Shown here: positions 24,409 through 33,545 of the stretch, one piece after another | Numbering within the stretch: position 1 is the first letter of the stretch | Layout: every line of letters begins with the position of its first letter | Assembly (NCBI GenBank): GCA_035294265.1 | Contig: DATGLK010000057.1 | Coordinates: 1 to 50,948 of the forward strand | Direction: 5' to 3' | Source: Candidatus Binataceae bacterium | Lineage (GTDB): Bacteria; Desulfobacterota; Binatia; Binatales; Binataceae | Length of the DNA: 50,948 nucleotides | Made by a program: the position numbers and the translations under genes | Notes under the pieces: generated by a model | Told to the model about the DNA's origin: nothing | Database searches by the model: none | Seen by the model: the letters and a program-made list of their open reading frames with translations, nothing else

Positions 24409-26682
24409 TCAGTCAGGGGCGGCGGCGCGGCGGGCCATGCGGGGACGTTTGCGATTTCGCTGAATCACCCGCTCGCGGCGAGCTACGAATTCCGCCATCA
24501 GCTGCTGACAGCTCACCCGTTCACTTAGCGGCGCGCGCGGCAGATAACTGCCGTCAGGACGCATTTCCCACGAACCGCGCAGCGGTTTGAGATGAATGTC
24601 CAAAGTGGCCCGCAGATCACGCATCAGCAGCGGGTCGTCGATCGGGACCATCACCTCGACCCGGCTTTCCAGGTTGCGCGTCATGCAATCGGCCGATCCG
24701 ATGTAATAGCGCTCAGCGCCGCCGTTGCGAAAGTAATAGATGCGGCCGTGCTCCAGAAAGCGGCCCAGCACGCTGACCACCCGGATGTTCTCGGACAAGC
24801 CCGCGATCCCCGGCCGCAGCCGGCAGGTATCGCGCACGATCAGATCGACCGTTACCCCAGCTTGCGAGGCCCGATACAGCGCCTGCGTGATGTCTTCGTC
24901 TTCCAGCGCGTTCATCTTCATCTGGATGAGCCCGCCGCTGCCGCGCTCGATTTCGCCCTCAATATCGGCCAGCAGCCGGGCCTTGAGTTGGGCGGGCGCG
25001 GGCACGATTCGATGATAGGCACGGCGCAGCTCATAACCGCTGGTCAGGTAATTGAACAACTCCGTCAGATCCTGGCCGATCGCCTCCTCGATAGTCATCA
25101 GCCCCATGTCGGCATACAGACGGGCGTTTATCGGATGGTAGTTGCCGGTGCCGATATGGGCGTAGCGGCGCAGCCCGTTGTAATCCTGGCGGACCACCAA
25201 AATTACCTTGGCGTGGGTCTTGAGCCCCACCACCCCGTAAGTGACGTGGATGCCGTATTCTTCCAACTCGCGGGCAAAATGGATGTTGGCCTCTTCGTTG
25301 AAACGCGCCTTGAGCTCGACCACCACCGCGACCTGCTTACCATTGCGCGCAGCCTCGCACAGGTGGTCAAGAATCGCGGAATTAACCGAGGTCCGATAAA
25401 GCGTCATCTTGACCGCTCGCACCTTGGGATCGGTACTGGCCTCGCGCAGGAAACGTTCTACCGAAGTGGAAAACGACTCGTAGGGATGGAACAACAGCAG
25501 GCCGCCCTTGAATTCGCGAATCTGATGAAAGATGTTGCGCGGCCCGCTCAACCAGGCGTTGTCGATCGGATGGTGAGGCGGATCGTGCAGGGCCGGATCC
25601 TCTACTGCCGTCAGCTCCATCAGATCGCGCAGAGCCAGCATCCCATCGACTTCGAACACGTCGTTGTGTTCGTCCAATCCCAACTCAGCCGCCAGCATTC
25701 CGCGCTGCAGCGGGTCCATGCCGGTGGAGACTTCCAGCCGCACGATCGGGGCAAAGCGGCGGTCGCGCAACTCGGACTCGATCATTTCCAGCAGGTCGTC
25801 GGCCTCTTCCTCGTCGCGCTCGGTGTTGGCATTGCGTGTGACCCGAAACAGCGCACAAGTCTCCACCCGCATGCGCGGAAAGAGCAAGTCGAGGTTATGG
25901 ATCATCACCTCTTCCAGGCGCACGAAGCGATTGGCCGCGCCCACTCGTAAAAAGCGCGGGATGCCGGCGCCAATTGGCACCTTGACTCGCGCCAACCCCG
26001 GCTCGGCTTCGCTCTCGCCCCGTACCGAGATCAGCAGGTTGAGCGAGAGGTTGGAGACGAAAGGAAAGGGATGGGCCGAGTCCATCGCCAGTGGCGTCAC
26101 CAGCGGAAAGATGTTGGCAAGGTAATATTCGCGCAGCGCCGCCTGCTCAGCGGCGCTAAGCGCCGAATAGGCCTCCAGCACGCACTTGTGCTCGCGCAGC
26201 GCCGCCAGCAGCACGCTCAGGGTCTCGCGCTGAGCGGTTTCGATGCGGCGAATTTCGCCGTAGCATTCGGCGATCTGCTCGCCGGGCGTGCGCCCATCGA
26301 CCGTGCGCTCAGTCATCCCGGCGATTACCTGCTGCTTGAGCCCGCCGATCCGCTTCATGAAGAATTCGTCGAGATTGGACGCGGTGATGGCAAGGAACTT
26401 AAGACGCTCCAGCAGCGGGTTACGCTCGTCGTCGGCCTCGGCCAGCACCCGCCGGTTGAAATTGAGCCAGGTCAGTTCGCGATTAAGATAAAGGGCCGGG
26501 GAATCGAGATCGAAGCGACCACCTTCGGCGCTCGGCAGCGGCGTGGCGCCGATAGTTACCGCCTCACCCCAACGCGGCGCGCGGGCGCCATCATTCTCGT
26601 CACCCGCGCCATTGCGACCGTTGAGGCCAGAGCCGGCACCCTCGAGGCTGGTCGCTTGAGTGTTCGGCATACCTTGAGCCAT
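24409..26682 (-). CDS. ppk1: Polyphosphate kinase 1
   Basis: Reversibly polymerises the gamma-phosphate of ATP into polyphosphate. About 757 residues, slightly longer than usual because of a polar N-terminal tail of about 50 residues rich in Gly, Asn and Ala. Landmarks: YLNRELTWLNFNRRVL at the start of the N domain, FPFVSNLSLNLLISV, VKMTLYRTS, GLKTHAKVILVVRQ with the conserved His (about residue 486), YAHIGTGNYHP, and the second phospholipase-D-like domain with YIGSADCMTRNLESRVEV. The ATG at 26682 is preferred (ggag five bases ahead) over a TTG-type start at 26700. The decayed kinase follows directly. Confidence 0.96.
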   Translation of the reverse strand: MAQGMPNTQATSLEGAGSGLNGRNGAGDENDGARAPRWGEAVTIGATPLPSAEGGRFDLDSPALYLNRELTWLNFNRRVLAEADDERNPLLERLKFLAITASNLDEFFMKRIGGLKQQVIAGMTERTVDGRTPGEQIAECYGEIRRIETAQRETLSVLLAALREHKCVLEAYSALSAAEQAALREYYLANIFPLVTPLAMDSAHPFPFVSNLSLNLLISVRGESEAEPGLARVKVPIGAGIPRFLRVGAANRFVRLEEVMIHNLDLLFPRMRVETCALFRVTRNANTERDEEEADDLLEMIESELRDRRFAPIVRLEVSTGMDPLQRGMLAAELGLDEHNDVFEVDGMLALRDLMELTAVEDPALHDPPHHPIDNAWLSGPRNIFHQIREFKGGLLLFHPYESFSTSVERFLREASTDPKVRAVKMTLYRTSVNSAILDHLCEAARNGKQVAVVVELKARFNEEANIHFARELEEYGIHVTYGVVGLKTHAKVILVVRQDYNGLRRYAHIGTGNYHPINARLYADMGLMTIEEAIGQDLTELFNYLTSGYELRRAYHRIVPAPAQLKARLLADIEGEIERGSGGLIQMKMNALEDEDITQALYRASQAGVTVDLIVRDTCRLRPGIAGLSENIRVVSVLGRFLEHGRIYYFRNGGAERYYIGSADCMTRNLESRVEVMVPIDDPLLMRDLRATLDIHLKPLRGSWEMRPDGSYLPRAPLSERVSCQQLMAEFVARRERVIQRNRKRPRMARRAAAPD

Positions 26683-26790
26683 TGGGCTCCAGGTTAGCAA
26701 CGCGGCCGAGCATAAGCAAAAACAGGCCGAAGCCGTATTACGCCAGCCGCCCTGGCGAGTGGGTCTCGCAGCAGGGCGGTCACGCCCGCG

Positions 26791-27816
26791 CTAAGCCCAG
26801 AAACGGGCGCGCCAGCGCTCCACTGCCTCGGGATTCATCACGAACTGCGGCAACTCGCCGCTTAACACCTTGCGCGCGGTGTCCATCGCCAGGCGAAAGC
26901 TCGGTCCCTCAACTCCTTGCGGATGGCCAATAATATGTGGGGTCATGATCAATTTGTTGGGATCGACCGCGCGCAACGGGCTGTCCTTCTCCAACGGCTC
27001 GTTGCGAAAGGTGTCCAGTGCCGCCCCTGCGATAATCCCTTCGTCAAGCGCCCGGGCCAGCGCGGCCTCGTCGATGATTCCACCGCGCGAAGTATTCACC
27101 ACATAGGCCTCTCGCTTCATCATCCGCAACTGCTCGAGACCGATCAGACCGCGAGTCTCTGGGGTTAGCAGGGCATGAATGCTGACGAAGTCGGAGACGC
27201 GCAGCAGCGGCTGCAGCTCCATCTTCTCAATCCCCAAACCCGCCATCGTCGCCTCATCGACATAGGGATCGTAAGCCACCAGTCGCATCCCCCAGCCGGC
27301 CAGCCGCTTGGCGGTCTCGCGCGCGATGCGTCCCAACGCGATGAAACCCACCGTACGCCCGGCCATGATGACGCCGCGATGGGCGACGTTGTACCAATTG
27401 CCAGCGCGCAGGTAGCTCTCATTGAGCTTGAGGTTCTTGACCAGGGCGACCATCAGCCCGACGGTGGCCTCGGCCACGCCCAGAATATTCTCGGGTGCGG
27501 GGCTGTTGCAGACCAGGATGCCCAGACGGGTGGCGGTGTCGCGGTCGATATGATCGACGCCGATCACCAAGGACATCGCGGTTTGCAGATTGCGGCAGCT
27601 CTCCAGCACGCGCGCCCCAATGGGACATTGCGGCATCGCCAACACCGCGCCGGCATCACCGATAAAATTAATCAGCTCTTCGAGGCGCGGCGGCGGCTGA
27701 TCGTGATCGAACTGGGGCGCTTCGATGACCTCAAAGCCGGCGGCCTGGGCCGCCACTACCGCGGCGCGGTCGGGCGCAGGCCGCATGACGACGATTTTGC
27801 GCGAGCGAGTTTCCAT
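26791..27816 (-). CDS. D-isomer-specific 2-hydroxyacid dehydrogenase
   Basis: 341 residues of the same superfamily as SerA. It reduces a 2-keto acid or oxidises a D-2-hydroxy acid with NAD(P)H. Catalytic Arg (NTSRGGIIDE), Glu (RNEPLE) and His (TPHIIGH) are present. The dinucleotide loop reads GFIALGRIA rather than the usual G.(I/G)GLGRIG, so two glycines of the fingerprint are alanine. Cofactor binding may differ. The start lies ten bases after the stop of the TPP-enzyme gene, so the two are one transcription unit and may act in sequence on a 2-keto acid. Confidence 0.88.
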   Translation of the reverse strand: METRSRKIVVMRPAPDRAAVVAAQAAGFEVIEAPQFDHDQPPPRLEELINFIGDAGAVLAMPQCPIGARVLESCRNLQTAMSLVIGVDHIDRDTATRLGILVCNSPAPENILGVAEATVGLMVALVKNLKLNESYLRAGNWYNVAHRGVIMAGRTVGFIALGRIARETAKRLAGWGMRLVAYDPYVDEATMAGLGIEKMELQPLLRVSDFVSIHALLTPETRGLIGLEQLRMMKREAYVVNTSRGGIIDEAALARALDEGIIAGAALDTFRNEPLEKDSPLRAVDPNKLIMTPHIIGHPQGVEGPSFRLAMDTARKVLSGELPQFVMNPEAVERWRARFWA

Positions 27817-27826
27817 CCCGTCCCTC

Positions 27827-29560
27827 TTAGAGTTGCACGCAGCGAGCGTGAATCAGGGCGGCGCGCCCTTCTTCGCGCACCACCTTGATTGCGCGCGCCA
27901 GCACCGCGGGAAATTCGCGCGGGCTGCTGACGAATTCGCCATAGCCGCCGAAGGCTTCGATCATCTTGTCGTAGCGCGGCTGGGCGCCGAACCGCACCAG
28001 TGGAAAATTCTTGTCGCGTACCGCCCATCCTTCGGGATGTACACCCCGCGCGGCATGATAGACCGCGCCCCAGCCGCCGTTGTCGTTGACGATAGTCAGG
28101 GTGGGCAGCTTGCGCGCCGCCGCGACCAGATGGCAAGCCGAAGGGGTGGCGAACAGGTAGCTGCCGTCCCCCTCCATCAAAATTACCGTCTTTTCGGGCG
28201 CGCCCAGCTTGATTCCCAGCGAAGCTCCTAGGCCCCAGCCCAGATAGCCTGCCGACGATCCTGCGTAAACGCTCCCGGGCAGGTCGGCCAGCAGATGGCG
28301 CTGGCTGAGGCGGTACTCATTAATGAACACGGTATCGGGCGAGCGGTATTCGGACAGGCAGTGCGAGATCCACTCGGGTGTCAGCAACTCCGCCTTGCCG
28401 GCCTGTTCGGCCTCCGCCAGCCAAGCGGCGCGCTGGCGCCGATGCTCGGCGGCAATCGCCTGAGCGCGCTCTTCGATCGCGCTCTGATGGCGCTTGCGAT
28501 ATGGCTCCAGCGCCTCGATCAGCAAGGGCAGCGCTTTGGCGGAATCGGCCTGAATCGCGCACTCCACCGGATAACCCCAAATTGGGTAGCGATGGGCCAG
28601 CGGGTCCTGCCCGAGATGGGCGACCTTGGCGCCCGCTTGAGGACTGGCCCCCAGCGCCCCGCTCCAGATCCAGGGCACGTCGGAGTCTATCACCAGGATC
28701 AAATCCGCCTGTCCTAGGAATGGGCGTGGACCGAACCCCAGATGCATCGGATGGCTAGCGGGCAGGTTCATAAAAGCCGGCGAGGGGTATTCAATTACGC
28801 CAATGGCGAACTTCTCCGCCAACTCCGCCAGCGCACCGACCGCCGCATGACTGCGCCCCAACGAACGGGTCAGGATCAGCGGATGGCTAGCCTGAGCGAT
28901 AAGAGCGGCCAAGCGCTCGATTTCCGCCGGATCGGGATAGGGATCGGCCAGCGGCGCCAGCGGCCGGCCCGTGGAGAAGGTAAATTCACGATGGGGCTCG
29001 GCCAGCACCTCGCGCGGCAGGCTCAGATATACCGGCCCCTTGGGCTCGGCGTTGGCCAGCATGAAGGCGCGGCGCACCACTGTTTCCATCTGATCCAGCG
29101 TGCGCAGCTCATAATCGTACTTGACGAATTCCCTTACCATCGCGGCCTGATCGAAAGACTCCTGCCCCCAATGGATAGTACCGTCGCGGCTGCCGGGATG
29201 GCCCTGTTCGGTAATCGGAGTGCGGCCGGCGGTCAGCACCAGTGGAATGTTGGCTCGCGCCGCGTTGATTAGCGCACCCAAGGCATTGGCGGTGCCGGGC
29301 AAGGTATGCACCATCACCACCGAGGGCTGACCGGTGGCCAGGTAATAGCCGTGCGCCATCGAGACCGCGCAGCATTCATGGGGCACCAGCACCGGCTCAG
29401 GCGTGCTCTGTTGCTCATGCGCGCGGCGAGCAAAGCCGTCGATCATCGAGGCGAAATCGGTGCCCGCGTTGGCGAAGAAATATTTGATCCCCAAACCCGC
29501 CAGCAACTCCAGGTAGGCTTGGGCCGTAGTCTCGATCGCAACCTTGTGCTGCTCCGCCAT
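27827..29560 (-). CDS. Thiamine-diphosphate-dependent enzyme (acetolactate synthase/benzoylformate decarboxylase-like)
   Basis: 577 residues with the three-domain fold of the family. The Pyr domain has the catalytic Glu62 in PHECCAVSMAHGY, the middle domain (VGALAELAEKFAIGVIEYPS) follows, and the PP domain has the TPP/Mg motif starting LMEGDGSYLF and ending near IVNDNGGWG. Carboligation or decarboxylation of a 2-keto acid is expected; the substrate is not readable, and the typical FAD-binding features of acetolactate synthase are not evident. It has a strong aaggag Shine-Dalgarno and is followed ten bases later by the 2-hydroxyacid dehydrogenase. Confidence 0.88.
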   Translation of the reverse strand: MAEQHKVAIETTAQAYLELLAGLGIKYFFANAGTDFASMIDGFARRAHEQQSTPEPVLVPHECCAVSMAHGYYLATGQPSVVMVHTLPGTANALGALINAARANIPLVLTAGRTPITEQGHPGSRDGTIHWGQESFDQAAMVREFVKYDYELRTLDQMETVVRRAFMLANAEPKGPVYLSLPREVLAEPHREFTFSTGRPLAPLADPYPDPAEIERLAALIAQASHPLILTRSLGRSHAAVGALAELAEKFAIGVIEYPSPAFMNLPASHPMHLGFGPRPFLGQADLILVIDSDVPWIWSGALGASPQAGAKVAHLGQDPLAHRYPIWGYPVECAIQADSAKALPLLIEALEPYRKRHQSAIEERAQAIAAEHRRQRAAWLAEAEQAGKAELLTPEWISHCLSEYRSPDTVFINEYRLSQRHLLADLPGSVYAGSSAGYLGWGLGASLGIKLGAPEKTVILMEGDGSYLFATPSACHLVAAARKLPTLTIVNDNGGWGAVYHAARGVHPEGWAVRDKNFPLVRFGAQPRYDKMIEAFGGYGEFVSSPREFPAVLARAIKVVREEGRAALIHARCVQL

Positions 29561-29576
29561 CGCATACTCCTTGCTG

Positions 29577-29600
29577 AAAAACCGACCGTCGTGGCCGGTC
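29577..29600 (-). terminator. Possible weak terminator/attenuator ahead of the TPP-enzyme gene
   Basis: On the minus strand a 5-bp gaccg/cggtc hairpin (29600-29584) is followed by GG and TTTTT (29581-29577), a few bases before the Shine-Dalgarno of the TPP-enzyme gene. It would end read-through from the Rieske gene about 260 bases upstream. The stem is short. The rest of 29601-29859 shows nothing recognisable. Confidence 0.3.
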
Positions 29601-29859
29601 CGCTAGCGGCTATTGAGCTGGGGCGCCGGATTTTGCCTGACTTGTAGCGCGCCTGCCCCAGGGGCGCAACTTGGACCTTGGGTTTGGAAACAACCTGCTT
29701 GCCCTAGTGCTCCGCTCGCCGCCCTTGTTGGAGTGAAAAAAGGGCCACCCGGCATTTGCGCAGCGGCCGCGGAAGACCCCACTTGCGATTCGAATTTTCG
29801 TCGCCGCTCCGCAGGCGCGGGCTTTAAGAAGAATTTGAATTACGCCGGCGCGGTGACGC

Positions 29860-31176
29860 TTAGATGGTACCCGCCGCGCGCCGCGCCAGCCACGCCATCG
29901 GCGGCTCCCTCCGATAGCGCTCGGGGAGCGTCTGCGCGAAGCGGAGCAGCGCCTCGCGATCATTAGGATCGCCACCGATCTCCGCGGCTGGAACGACACA
30001 ATCGTTGCACGAGGTGGTTGGCACGTCACTTTCCGACAGGTAGAAGCCGTGAGGATCCTCGCCGCGCGCAACCAGCTCCATGTTATGGCGCAGATAGCGG
30101 CGAAATTTCGCGACGCCCTGATCGATCGAGCCGAGGTTCTCCAGCGCGTGCAGGTTGATCTCGCCCTGACTGGTTTCCGCCTCGTAGTCGCCCGGGATCC
30201 ACTGCCGCTCGCGATAGGGCCGGCCGGGAAGCTGGCCGAAGTTCTCCAGCTCGCGCCGCTTCTCGAAGGGCATGATTTCGTGCTGGGTTACGTGACTGAC
30301 CGCAAAGCGCATGGTGTGGGTGTCATCGACTGGCAGGAACCAGAACGACATGAAGGGATCGCTGGCATACTTGCGCTCGATTCCTTCCTCGAAGATCGAG
30401 TTGATGAAACCGGCGTTGGGCGCGACCAGTTCGGCCGAGCGCACCCAGACGTTGTCATTGACGTGGCGCGCGGCCAAGTAGATCATGCCCGCGGCCGAAT
30501 CGGCCCAGGTGATCGCTGGCGCGGCGCCGAAGTTGGATCCGAAATGGCGCATCTCGCGGATCTGCGGAATTACATGGAGGACCGCGGTGTGATGGGCGTC
30601 CATCGCGTTTTCCACTACCTGAATGTAATTGCATTCCAGCGGCCAGCGGATGCTGGGTACCAGCTCGATTCCCGGCACCTTCATCCGATCGAACACCTGG
30701 AAGACCGGGATCCGCTCGGGCGGCCCCATGTAGATGAAGACGATCCCAGCAAAGACGTGGGTGGGGTAGGCGCCTTGGCTGACGCGGTCGCGCATGCGTT
30801 CAAAGGCCGGCTCACCGGGCATCTCCAACACAGTGCCGTCGATATCATACAGGCGACCGTGATAGCAGCAACGCAGCCCGCGCCGCTCGACCATCGCGAA
30901 CTCCAGCGAAGTGTTGCGATGGCAGCAGTGCAGATGGAGGACGCCGATGCGGCCCTCGTGATCGCGAAACGCGACCAGATCCTCACCCAGCGCTCGCACG
31001 CGCAAAGGCACGTCGGTAAGTTCGCTCAGATAGGCGACCGGATGCCAGAAGCGGCGCAGATATTCGCCTCCTAGTGTTCCGCGCCCCACCTGGCAAAAGC
31101 GCAAATCAGGCTCAGCCGTTTGCTTGCGATAATAACCGTCGAACGCGCGAGCCCTTTGTTTCTCGGAAACCGCCAT
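29860..31176 (-). CDS. Rieske non-heme iron oxygenase, catalytic (alpha) subunit
   Basis: 438 residues from the ATG at 31176 (aaaggg upstream; the frame is open to 31368 but that part is not family-like). Activates O2 to hydroxylate, demethylate or cleave an aromatic substrate. The Rieske [2Fe-2S] ligands are Cys84-x-His86 and Cys103-x2-His106 (CCHRNTS, CCYHGRLY). The mononuclear iron site is NAMDAHHTAVLH with Asp193, His196 and His201. No beta subunit, ferredoxin or reductase gene is adjacent. It most resembles the homotrimeric phthalate/vanillate demethylase-type oxygenases. It is transcribed divergently from the nitrile hydratase operon. Confidence 0.92.
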   Translation of the reverse strand: MAVSEKQRARAFDGYYRKQTAEPDLRFCQVGRGTLGGEYLRRFWHPVAYLSELTDVPLRVRALGEDLVAFRDHEGRIGVLHLHCCHRNTSLEFAMVERRGLRCCYHGRLYDIDGTVLEMPGEPAFERMRDRVSQGAYPTHVFAGIVFIYMGPPERIPVFQVFDRMKVPGIELVPSIRWPLECNYIQVVENAMDAHHTAVLHVIPQIREMRHFGSNFGAAPAITWADSAAGMIYLAARHVNDNVWVRSAELVAPNAGFINSIFEEGIERKYASDPFMSFWFLPVDDTHTMRFAVSHVTQHEIMPFEKRRELENFGQLPGRPYRERQWIPGDYEAETSQGEINLHALENLGSIDQGVAKFRRYLRHNMELVARGEDPHGFYLSESDVPTTSCNDCVVPAAEIGGDPNDREALLRFAQTLPERYRREPPMAWLARRAAGTI

Positions 31177-31413
31177 GTCAGCCCTTTGAATCCTCCGTCC
31201 TGAGAGTTGTTCGGCTATTATTTCGTGATTCCGGCAGATATTTCGAGTTTCGATTACGGCTTCCCGACCTAACCGCGCTGGCCGTCGATACAACAAGGCA
31301 CGCTTAGAATACTGGTTGCATCGCAAGTACGCCAGTTTCACACCATACCGAAAGCCAATGTAGCTCAACCTGACCCGATTTCAAGGTAACGGCGGACGCG
31401 GCTTCTCGGTACG

Positions 31414-31443
31414 TTGACACAGTGGCGAACAAGCGTTTATTTT
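31414..31443 (+). promoter_or_regulatory. Sigma70-type promoter of the nitrile hydratase operon
   Basis: Perfect TTGACA (31414-31419), 18-base spacer, TATTTT (31438-31443, T-A-T and final T match), about 38 bases before the GTG start of the beta subunit. It lies in the 304-base divergent intergenic region, in which I recognise no operator. Confidence 0.5.
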
Positions 31444-31480
31444 CGCTGAGAACACGTCAGTTTTTGAACCGAGGCAGCTT

Positions 31481-32182
31481 GTGAACGGCGTACATGACAT
31501 GGGCGGGATGCAGGACTTCGGTCCCGTGCCCCGCGAGAGTAACGAACCGGTCTTCCATGAGCCGTGGGAAGGCCGCGTGATGGCGCTGAGCCGGGCCTGC
31601 CAGCGCGCAGGATTCTACAAGCTCGATGAAATGCGCCACGCGGTCGAACGGCTTCCGCCAGCACGCTATCTGGGCGCCAGCTACTACGCCCGCTGGACCC
31701 TCGCGATAACCGGGTTGCTAATCGAAAAGGGGGTGCTCAGCGCCGCCGATTTCGACGGTATCGCGCCCGTCGCCCTGCTGCCGATGAACCCGCCGCCCCA
31801 GCTCGCGGTGCCTGCCCAGACGCGCCCCCGCCGAGCTCGTTTTCATCCCGGCGATCGCGTCGTGGTCAGGAATTTTCATCCCACCGGCCATACCCGAGTG
31901 CCACGCTATGCGCGCGGCAAGCGGGGCGTGATCGTGCTTGACGAAGGGGTCCATCACCTGCCCGACAGCCGAGTTGCCGGCACCGGCGAGCGCCCCCAGC
32001 ATGTTTATGCGGTGCGCTTCGATGCGCGTGAGCTATGGGGCGAAGCGGCGACCGCCCGCAGTTTCGTCCATATCGACCTGTGGGAAGATTATCTTAAGCC
32101 GCAGTCGCTCGCGCGCGCCGCGGCCAAACCGCGCCGCACGAGAGCGAAGGCACGGCCAGCCAAAGCGAGGAGCCGGCAATGA
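31481..32182 (+). CDS. nthB: Nitrile hydratase beta subunit
   Basis: 233 residues starting at GTG (gagg six bases ahead). Converts nitriles to amides together with the alpha subunit. The start [15 protein letters not shown] and [15 protein letters not shown] are hallmark beta-subunit segments. A C-terminal SH3-like barrel carries [19 protein letters not shown] and [14 protein letters not shown], followed by a basic tail ([20 protein letters not shown]) not usual for the family. Its stop overlaps the alpha start by four bases (ATGA). The order beta-alpha-activator is that of cobalt-type enzymes such as those of Rhodococcus rhodochrous J1. Confidence 0.94.
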   Translation: MNGVHDMGGMQDFGPVPRESNEPVFHEPWEGRVMALSRACQRAGFYKLDEMRHAVERLPPARYLGASYYARWTLAITGLLIEKGVLSAADFDGIAPVALLPMNPPPQLAVPAQTRPRRARFHPGDRVVVRNFHPTGHTRVPRYARGKRGVIVLDEGVHHLPDSRVAGTGERPQHVYAVRFDARELWGEAATARSFVHIDLWEDYLKPQSLARAAAKPRRTRAKARPAKARSRQ

Positions 32183-32808
32183 GCGAGGACCACCATAATC
32201 AACCCGAGCCAGACATTGCGCAGCGCGCCAAGGCCCTGGAAGCTGCGTTGGTCGCCAAGGGACTGATCGACCCCGCGGCACTGGATGAAATCGTCGATAC
32301 CTATCAGCATCGAATCGGCCCCCAGATCGGGGCCCGCGTGGTGGCCCGTGCCTGGGTCGATCCGGCTTACAAACGCCGTCTGCTCAAGGACGGCCGCAGC
32401 GCCGTTGCCGAGCTGGGCGCCGACATGGGCCTCACGCCGCTAATCGTGGTGGAAAACACTCCGCGGGTGCATAACATGATCGTTTGCACTCTATGCTCCT
32501 GCTATCCCTGGGCGGTACTGGGACTGCCGCCGGTCTGGTACAAAAGCTTTGCCTATCGCTCGCGGGCGGTGAGCGAACCGCGGGCGGTACTACATGAATT
32601 CGGTCTCGAGCTGCCCGATGAAGTGGAGATTAGAGTCTGGGACAGCAGCGCCGAAGTCCGCTACCTGGTTCTGCCTGAACGACCGGCCGGAACCGAACGC
32701 ATGAGTGAAGAGCAATTGGCCGCACTGATCACGCGCGATGCGATGGTCGGTGTCAGCAAGGTTTCCACGCCGCGCAAACCCTTGACGACCACCGAGCAGC
32801 ATCCCTGA
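32179..32808 (+). CDS. nthA: Nitrile hydratase alpha subunit, cobalt type
   Basis: 209 residues. Holds the catalytic metal in the motif [11 protein letters not shown]. Cys103, Cys106 and Cys108 are the ligands, and the last two are normally oxidised to sulfinic/sulfenic acid. Thr between the first Cys and Leu (CTLCSC) marks the Co(III) type; iron enzymes have CSLCSC. Other family segments are [19 protein letters not shown] and [16 protein letters not shown]. Translationally coupled to the genes on both sides (ATGA and TGATG overlaps). Thiocyanate hydrolase is a related possibility, but there beta and alpha are arranged differently and three structural subunits are present. Confidence 0.95.
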   Translation: MSEDHHNQPEPDIAQRAKALEAALVAKGLIDPAALDEIVDTYQHRIGPQIGARVVARAWVDPAYKRRLLKDGRSAVAELGADMGLTPLIVVENTPRVHNMIVCTLCSCYPWAVLGLPPVWYKSFAYRSRAVSEPRAVLHEFGLELPDEVEIRVWDSSAEVRYLVLPERPAGTERMSEEQLAALITRDAMVGVSKVSTPRKPLTTTEQHP

Positions 32809-33101
32809 TGGCTGCCACAGACGCTCTAGAACTCCTGGCCCGGGAGCAGGAACCGGTGTTCAACGAGCCCTGGGAGGCGCGTGTGTTTGGCCTTACCCTG
32901 GTCCTGGTCAAGCGCGGGCTCTTCAGCTACGAAGAATTCCGCCAGCAGCTAATCGCTCGGATCAACGGTCCTGACTCCAGTTCCAGCTACTACGTCAACT
33001 GGATGGCGGCACTGGAGCAAACGCTCGCGCAGCGGGGCGCGCTGAATTCCAACGATATCGAACAGGCGCTGGCTGCTCTCGCCCCAGCCGTACACGCCTG
33101 A
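32808..33101 (+). CDS. Nitrile hydratase activator/accessory protein (cobalt insertion)
   Basis: 97 residues, homologous to the N-terminal part of the beta subunit (PVFNEPWEARVFGLTLVL mirrors [17 protein letters not shown]), as known for the P14K/NhlE-type self-subunit-swapping chaperones of Co-type enzymes. It forms a complex with apo-alpha, guides cobalt insertion and Cys oxidation, then exchanges with beta. Starts inside the alpha stop (TGATG). Its presence supports a functional operon. A decayed toxin-antitoxin pair lies just downstream on the opposite strand. Confidence 0.88.
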   Translation: MAATDALELLAREQEPVFNEPWEARVFGLTLVLVKRGLFSYEEFRQQLIARINGPDSSSSYYVNWMAALEQTLAQRGALNSNDIEQALAALAPAVHA

Positions 33102-33152
33102 AACCGCAGGAGCGACAGCTCGGCCAGCCCAAGCCTCCCAAGCGCGCGACTA

Positions 33153-33206
33153 TCACATCCCATTCGGCAACGTCGCCCAACAGATCTCGCCCCGGCGGAT
33201 CACCAC
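33153..33206 (-). pseudogene. Remnant of a MazF/PemK-type toxin N-terminus
   Basis: Eighteen codons from GTG 33206: VVIRRGEICWATLPNGM, then stop. Intact MazF proteins begin (M)VIRRGEIWWADLP, so this is the first beta strand of a MazF toxin with the rest gone. It overlaps the end of the decayed antitoxin, as in live mazEF pairs. Confidence 0.65.
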
Positions 33207-33437
33207 CGCTCAGGATGGAGCGAGGCAGCCTGCAGCACCGCCAGCGCCGTCTCCAAACCGGACCTGCCCTTTCGCGTACACGTCGTTCAGTGGTTCGGTA
33301 GTCCCACGCTTTTCGGCCTGCTCGACGTAGTATTCAAGGGCCTGGGAGTAAAGACGCCTGCGCGCAATCCCAGCCGCTTCGCCAGACGTTCAGCCGCCAT
33401 CGAACAGCCGTCCCGGAATCGAGGCAGAAGTTTTCAT
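33200..33437 (-). pseudogene. Decayed MazE/ChpI-like antitoxin gene
   Basis: From ATG 33437 the first frame gives MKTSASIPGRLFDGG then TGA. A shifted frame gives ERLAKRLG, another gives RRLYSQALEYYVEQAEKRGT, then TEPLNDVYAKG, and a last one gives GLETALAVLQAASLHPERW with a stop at 33202-33200. Joined, this is the familiar ribbon-helix-helix antitoxin layout (MKTA.S.P..LF..AERLA.RLG.SRSELY..AL..Y). At least three frameshifts make it non-functional. The sequence here is AT-richer at the start codon. Confidence 0.7.
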
Positions 33438-33545
33438 ACGGATGAGTATGACCGGGTATATCACCGGATTTTCAAGGGCGACGGCACGCTAGCTGTCACG
33501 ACGGGACAAGACGGGAAGGTACCCAGATACACGTTTGCCGTCCGC

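Noticed and set aside
23885-31225. 15-base match tcggctattatttcg near 23885-23903 and near 31208-31223 as a shared regulatory site
   Set aside because: One copy lies in the decayed kinase coding frame and there is no symmetry or third copy; chance or weak similarity is enough.
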